Shown here one piece after another: positions 61,672-64,000 of a stretch of DNA of 64,000 nucleotides (position 1 is its first letter; each line of letters starts with the position of its first letter). The stretch spans positions 4,582 through 68,581 of the forward strand of contig CALFLL010000024.1 of assembly GCA_937880845.1 (NCBI GenBank). The letters run 5' to 3'. Below the pieces are notes generated by a model, which did no database searches, had not been told where the DNA came from, and saw only the letters and a list, made by a program, of their open reading frames with translations. This stretch comes from an uncultured Drancourtella sp. GTDB taxonomy: Bacteria; Bacillota; Clostridia; Lachnospirales; Lachnospiraceae. Made by a program: the position numbers and the translations under genes.

Positions 61672-61815
61672 AAGAAACCTCCTTATAAACAAGTATAGTT
61701 AGTATTAGGAAAATTATCTAAAAATAATACAAACAGTGTAACATGAAAAACGAGAAAAATCTACGGGCTTTCAAACAGGGAGCGGAAAAGGATGCAAAAA
61801 AAGTCGATAAAAAGG

Positions 61816-61844
61816 TTGACATCCAAAGAACAACATAATATAAT
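61816..61844 (+). promoter_or_regulatory. rplM-rpsI promoter
   Basis: TTGACA (61816-61821), 17-nt spacer, TATAAT (61839-61844): a consensus promoter. Expected initiation near 61851. Confidence 0.85.
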
Positions 61845-61850
61845 AAAGCA

Positions 61851-61965
61851 GTATGACATGAGAAGAAAACAGTTTGCACCAAAGCCCCGGAGCGGACTGA
61901 TTTCCATAATTTATAACAAGAGATTCAAAAGTAAAGAATAAAGATTGTAAACAGGAGGTCAACCA
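61851..61965 (+). promoter_or_regulatory. rplM leader, candidate autoregulatory RNA
   Basis: About 115 nt separate the start point from the rplM ATG. This is long for a plain 5' UTR and in the place where an L13 leader RNA is known in other Firmicutes. A GCCCCGGAGCGGACTG region could form a stem. A 27-codon frame from 61858 lacks a ribosome site and is not called. The structure is not verified. Confidence 0.4.
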
Positions 61966-62394
61966 ATGAAAACTTACATGGCTAATCCAGATAAGATTGA
62001 AAGAAAATGGTATGTAGTTGATGCAGAAGGACAGACATTAGGTCGCCTTTGCTCTGGAATTGCAAACGTTTTAAGAGGAAAAAACAAACCGGTATACACA
62101 CCGCACATCGATACAGGTGATTACGTAATCGTGATCAACGCTGACAAGATCAAAGTTACAGGAAAGAAACTTGATCAGAAAATTTACTACCATCACTCAG
62201 ACTATGTTGGAGGAATGAAAGAAACAACATTAAAAGAAATGATGGCTAAGAAACCGGAAAAGGTTATCGAACTTGCTGTTAAAGGAATGCTTCCGAAAGG
62301 ACCTTTAGGAAGAGCAATGATTAAGAAACTTCACGTTTATGCAGGTGCAGAACATGCTCATGCAGCTCAGAAACCAGAAGTATTAACATTTTAA
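61966..62394 (+). CDS. rplM: 50S ribosomal protein L13
   Basis: 142 residues with the L13 family pattern: WYVVDAEGQTLGRLCSGIAN, PHIDTGDYVIVINADKIKVT and KGMLPKGPLGRAMIKKLHVY. It binds 23S rRNA and is an early assembly protein of the large subunit. The start follows AGGAGGTCAACCA. Together with rpsI it forms the usual two-gene unit; here it has its own strong promoter. Confidence 0.98.
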   Translation: MKTYMANPDKIERKWYVVDAEGQTLGRLCSGIANVLRGKNKPVYTPHIDTGDYVIVINADKIKVTGKKLDQKIYYHHSDYVGGMKETTLKEMMAKKPEKVIELAVKGMLPKGPLGRAMIKKLHVYAGAEHAHAAQKPEVLTF

Positions 62395-62420
62395 GGAAAG
62401 GTTGAGAGGAGGAAATTACA

Positions 62421-62813
62421 GTGGCTAGTGCAAAATTCTACGGAACAGGAAGAAGAAAAAAATCTATCGCAAGAGTATATTTAGTACCTGGAACAGGTAA
62501 AATCACAATCAATAAAAGAGATATTGATGAATATTTCGGACTTGAAACATTAAAAGTTGTTGTTCGTCAGCCGCTTACAGCTACAGAAACAACAGATAAA
62601 TTTGACGTATTAGTAAACGTACATGGTGGTGGATACACAGGACAGGCAGGAGCAATCCGTCATGGTGTTGCAAGAGCTCTCCTTCAGGCAGACGCTGAAT
62701 ACAGACCGGTATTAAAAGCTAACGGATTCTTAACACGTGACCCACGTATGAAAGAACGTAAGAAATACGGTCTCAAAGCAGCCCGTCGCGCTCCGCAGTT
62801 CAGCAAGCGATAA
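62421..62813 (+). CDS. rpsI: 30S ribosomal protein S9
   Basis: 130 residues, starting at GTG 62421 after GAGAGGAGGAAATTACA. It has the S9 pattern KFYGTGRRKKSIARVYLVPG, GGGYTGQAGAIRHGVARALL and the basic C-terminal tail RRAPQFSKR that reaches the P-site tRNA. Spacing to rplM is 26 bp. The end is intact; it is a known integration target in other bacteria but no insertion is visible here. Confidence 0.98.
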   Translation: MASAKFYGTGRRKKSIARVYLVPGTGKITINKRDIDEYFGLETLKVVVRQPLTATETTDKFDVLVNVHGGGYTGQAGAIRHGVARALLQADAEYRPVLKANGFLTRDPRMKERKKYGLKAARRAPQFSKR

Positions 62814-62830
62814 ATTTTATCAAATTGGTT

Positions 62831-62857
62831 CAAAAAGCTCGGAAAATCAAGGTTTTC
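62831..62857 (+). terminator. Terminator-like stem after rpsI
   Basis: AAAAGCTCGGAAAA pairs with TTTTCCAGGCTTTT, with one mismatched base pair and a TCAAGG loop. The following sequence is T-rich (GCCTTTG). Confidence 0.65.
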
Positions 62858-62924
62858 CAGGCTTTTGCCTTTGATATAGTTTGATGTGGTTTGACATAAG
62901 ATAATCCATTTTATCCCATTTTTT

Positions 62925-62986
62925 AGTGGTTACCAAGTGGATAACCGGCAAAAAAAAGGGCAAAATGGTGACCAAATAGGATAACC
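62925..62986. repeat. Two imperfect direct repeats in the rpsI-IS200 intergenic region
   Basis: A 22-bp unit at 62925-62946 (GTGGTTACCAAGTGGATAACC core) recurs imperfectly at 62964-62986 (TGGTGACCAAATAGGATAACC core). The 62814-63200 stretch otherwise holds only terminator-like stems; two short leftward open frames there have no ribosome site and no recognised product. Confidence 0.5.
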
Positions 62987-63106
62987 AGAGCCTGTTTTTT
63001 GGCCCTTTGGAGAGCTGTTTTTTCTGCTTCTTCATCGACCATTTTCATTTGATTGGTTTGTCCTAATTTGACTGAATTTGAATACAAGAGAATAAATTTA
63101 ATGGGA

Positions 63107-63138
63107 AGCACTCAGTATTTTTTACTGGGTGCTTTTTG
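63107..63138. terminator. Terminator-like hairpin upstream of the IS200 element (1)
   Basis: AGCACTCAGTA (63107-63117) pairs with TACTGGGTGCT (63123-63133) with one G-U, followed by TTTT. Confidence 0.75.
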
Positions 63139-63151
63139 CATTTCCGGGAGC

Positions 63152-63200
63152 AGAAAAAGCCGTCACTTTATTTTTTTGAAGTGGCGGCTTTTTCTATTTG
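63152..63200. terminator. Terminator-like hairpin upstream of the IS200 element (2)
   Basis: AGAAAAAGCCGTCACTT (63152-63168) pairs with AAGTGGCGGCTTTTTCT (63179-63195). It is usable in both directions and shields the IS from rpsI transcription. Confidence 0.75.
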
Positions 63201-63271
63201 GATAAGAAATCCAAATAAACCACTTGCTATGCAAGTGGATCTCAATTCGGCTTTAAGCCCTAGATAAAGAG

Positions 63272-63328
63272 ACCTCCTTTGTTATAATAAGTGTGGGTCC
63301 TAAACCGCACTAAAATAACAAAGGAGGT
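63272..63328 (+). promoter_or_regulatory. RBS-sequestering hairpin of tnpA
   Basis: ACCTCCTTTGTTAT (63272-63285) is a perfect 14-bp complement of ATAACAAAGGAGGT (63315-63328), which contains the tnpA Shine-Dalgarno. In mRNA it would hide the ribosome site, the known translational brake of IS200. Confidence 0.85.
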
Positions 63329-63335
63329 GTCCAGT

Positions 63336-63810
63336 ATGGACAGAAATACTTTAACACATACCACATGGAAATGTAAATATCATATCGTATTTGCACCGAA
63401 GTATAGGAGACAAATCATATACGGGAAAATAAAAGCAGATGTCGGCAATATATTAAGTACGTTATGCAAAAGACGAGGAGTAGAAATTATAGAGGCAGAA
63501 TGTTGCAGAGATCATATATATATATGTTGGTAAGAATCCCTCCCAAAATCAAAGTGTATCTTCTTTTATGGGATACTTAAAAGGAAAAAGTTCGCTGATG
63601 ATATTCGATAGGCATGCGAATTTGAAATACAAATATGGGAACAGGAAATTTTGGTGCAGAGGATATTATGTAGATACAGTAGGAAAAAATGCAAAGAAAA
63701 TAGAAGAGTATATCAAAAATCAGCTACAAGATGATATAGCGTATGATCAGTTAAGTTTAAAAGAATTTATAGACCCGTTTACGGGTGAGCCAGTAGTAAA
63801 AGGCAAATAA
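63336..63810 (+). pseudogene. tnpA: IS200/IS605-family Y1 transposase TnpA, two frameshifts
   Basis: The frame from ATG 63336 reads MDRNTLTHTTWKCKYHIVFA, YRRQIIYGKIKADVGNILST, then CCRDHIYICW and a stop at 63531. A second frame (63524-63550) continues with MLVRIPPKIK, and a third from about 63547 gives SVSSFMGYLKGKSSLMIFD, FWCRGYYVDTVGKNAKKIEE to the end. The HUH metal motif and the catalytic Tyr (in GYYVDTVG) are thus in different frames. The first shift lies in an AT repeat at 63514-63525 (slippage likely). The product is inactive unless frames are recoded. Confidence 0.88.
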
Positions 63811-63815
63811 AAAAG

Positions 63816-63911
63816 ATCCCTTGTAAGGGATAGCTGGGAATAAGGTGCGGTTGGGGCTCCTATTTCGTGGGACCTTTGAGGTCCAAGCCGGCAATCGTCC
63901 CTTACAGGGAC
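63816..63911. other. Three short hairpins downstream of tnpA
   Basis: ATCCCTTGTAAGGGAT (63816-63831), GGACCTTTGAGGTCC (63870-63884) and GTCCCTTACAGGGAC (63897-63911) lie between the tnpA stop and the right-end hairpin. They may be right-end structure or part of an RNA specified by the element. Confidence 0.5.
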
Positions 63912-64000
63912 AGAGCAAACCACCAGTTCTCACTGGTGGTTTTGATTATGTGGCTTTAGCCAGTTAAGTCGAGCGGAATTTTTCGCAACCGAAAAATGAA

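Larger units (their letters stand above)
63195..63950 (+). mobile_element. IS200-type insertion sequence, decayed
   Basis: It has a left-end hairpin (CCACTTGC at 63220-63227 with GCAAGTGG at 63231-63238; another stem at 63195-63217), one Y1-transposase gene with frameshifts, and a right-end hairpin CCACCAGT/ACTGGTGG at 63920-63939. Such elements move as single strands and make no target duplication. The exact ends cannot be set from sequence alone. With tnpA broken it should need a transposase in trans. Confidence 0.8.

Noticed and set aside
61858..61941. 27-codon ORF in the rplM leader
   Set aside because: It starts only about 7 nt after the expected transcription start and has no ribosome site. 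It overlaps a probable leader structure.
62847..63111. Two overlapping leftward ORFs of 62 codons between rpsI and the IS
   Set aside because: No ribosome site, no recognised domain, and they overlap each other and local repeats. They are treated as noncoding.
62814..64000. ICE or prophage inserted at the 3' end of rpsI
   Set aside because: rpsI is a known target, but no integrase and no direct repeat of its 3' end were found in the window.
1..64000. CRISPR array, rRNA or tRNA genes
   Set aside because: No regularly spaced identical repeats with unique spacers, and no tRNA cloverleaf or rRNA sequence was recognised. The repeats at 26475 are too few and too variable.

Overview
The window looks like the chromosome of a low-GC gut Firmicute, most likely a Lachnospiraceae member. 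The grounds are AT-rich coding sequence with consistent AGGAGG-type ribosome sites, a fused EcfA1-EcfA2 ATPase, a DUF4317 protein, ChW-repeat surface proteins, a NiaR-type NAD operon, T-box and TPP riboswitches, and phage genes of the type common in that family. The species cannot be fixed from the sequence.

Layout. 1-10.3 kb: end of a maltodextrin ABC permease, then a tightly packed glycogen/maltodextrin degradation operon (type I pullulanase, amylo-1,6-glucosidase, phosphorylase, 4-alpha-glucanotransferase, neopullulanase) followed by a cyclophilin. 10.4-13.0 kb: ECF vitamin transporter core (fused EcfA, EcfT) and a short NCS2 permease remnant. 13.3-17.0 kb: MetQ-MetN-MetI transporter with a corrinoid-methyltransferase (URO-D superfamily) gene. 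17.0-33.8 kb: a prophage bounded by an 18-bp direct repeat that overlaps the end of that methyltransferase gene. It keeps integrase, repressor, a headless terminase, portal, head, scaffold, capsid, holin and endolysin genes. Replication and tail genes are missing and several junctions look like deletions. 33.9-38.3 kb: a Bce-type antimicrobial-peptide resistance module (regulator, kinase, ABC pair), with DUF4317 upstream. 39.5-44.6 kb: truA, a ChW-repeat L,D-transpeptidase and an Xaa-Pro aminopeptidase. 44.7-47.9 kb: RpiR regulator, T-box-controlled tyrS and a ZIP transporter. 47.9-52.2 kb: nadA-nadB-nadC-niaR with a palindromic operator candidate on its promoter. 52.2-55.8 kb: a frame-disrupted desulfurase-like gene and a TPP-riboswitch-controlled thiamine-precursor ABC operon. 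55.9-61.7 kb: a diguanylate cyclase, a polysaccharide deacetylase and an unusual GH13 amylase-Maf fusion. 62.0-64.0 kb: rplM-rpsI and a decayed IS200-type element.

How it fits together. In many Firmicutes ecfA-ecfA-ecfT-truA-rplM-rpsI form one cluster. Here the order is kept but two blocks of about 26 and 22 kb lie between the parts. The carbohydrate operon would debranch, phosphorolyse and disproportionate alpha-glucans. The most unusual candidates are: a phage-encoded Prp-like protease next to a scaffold and capsid that both carry an L27-like LQxFA cleavage motif; four imperfect repeats just upstream of the scaffold gene; a promoter-to-terminator unit of about 160 nt inside the head module that may encode an RNA; and the GH13-Maf fusion.
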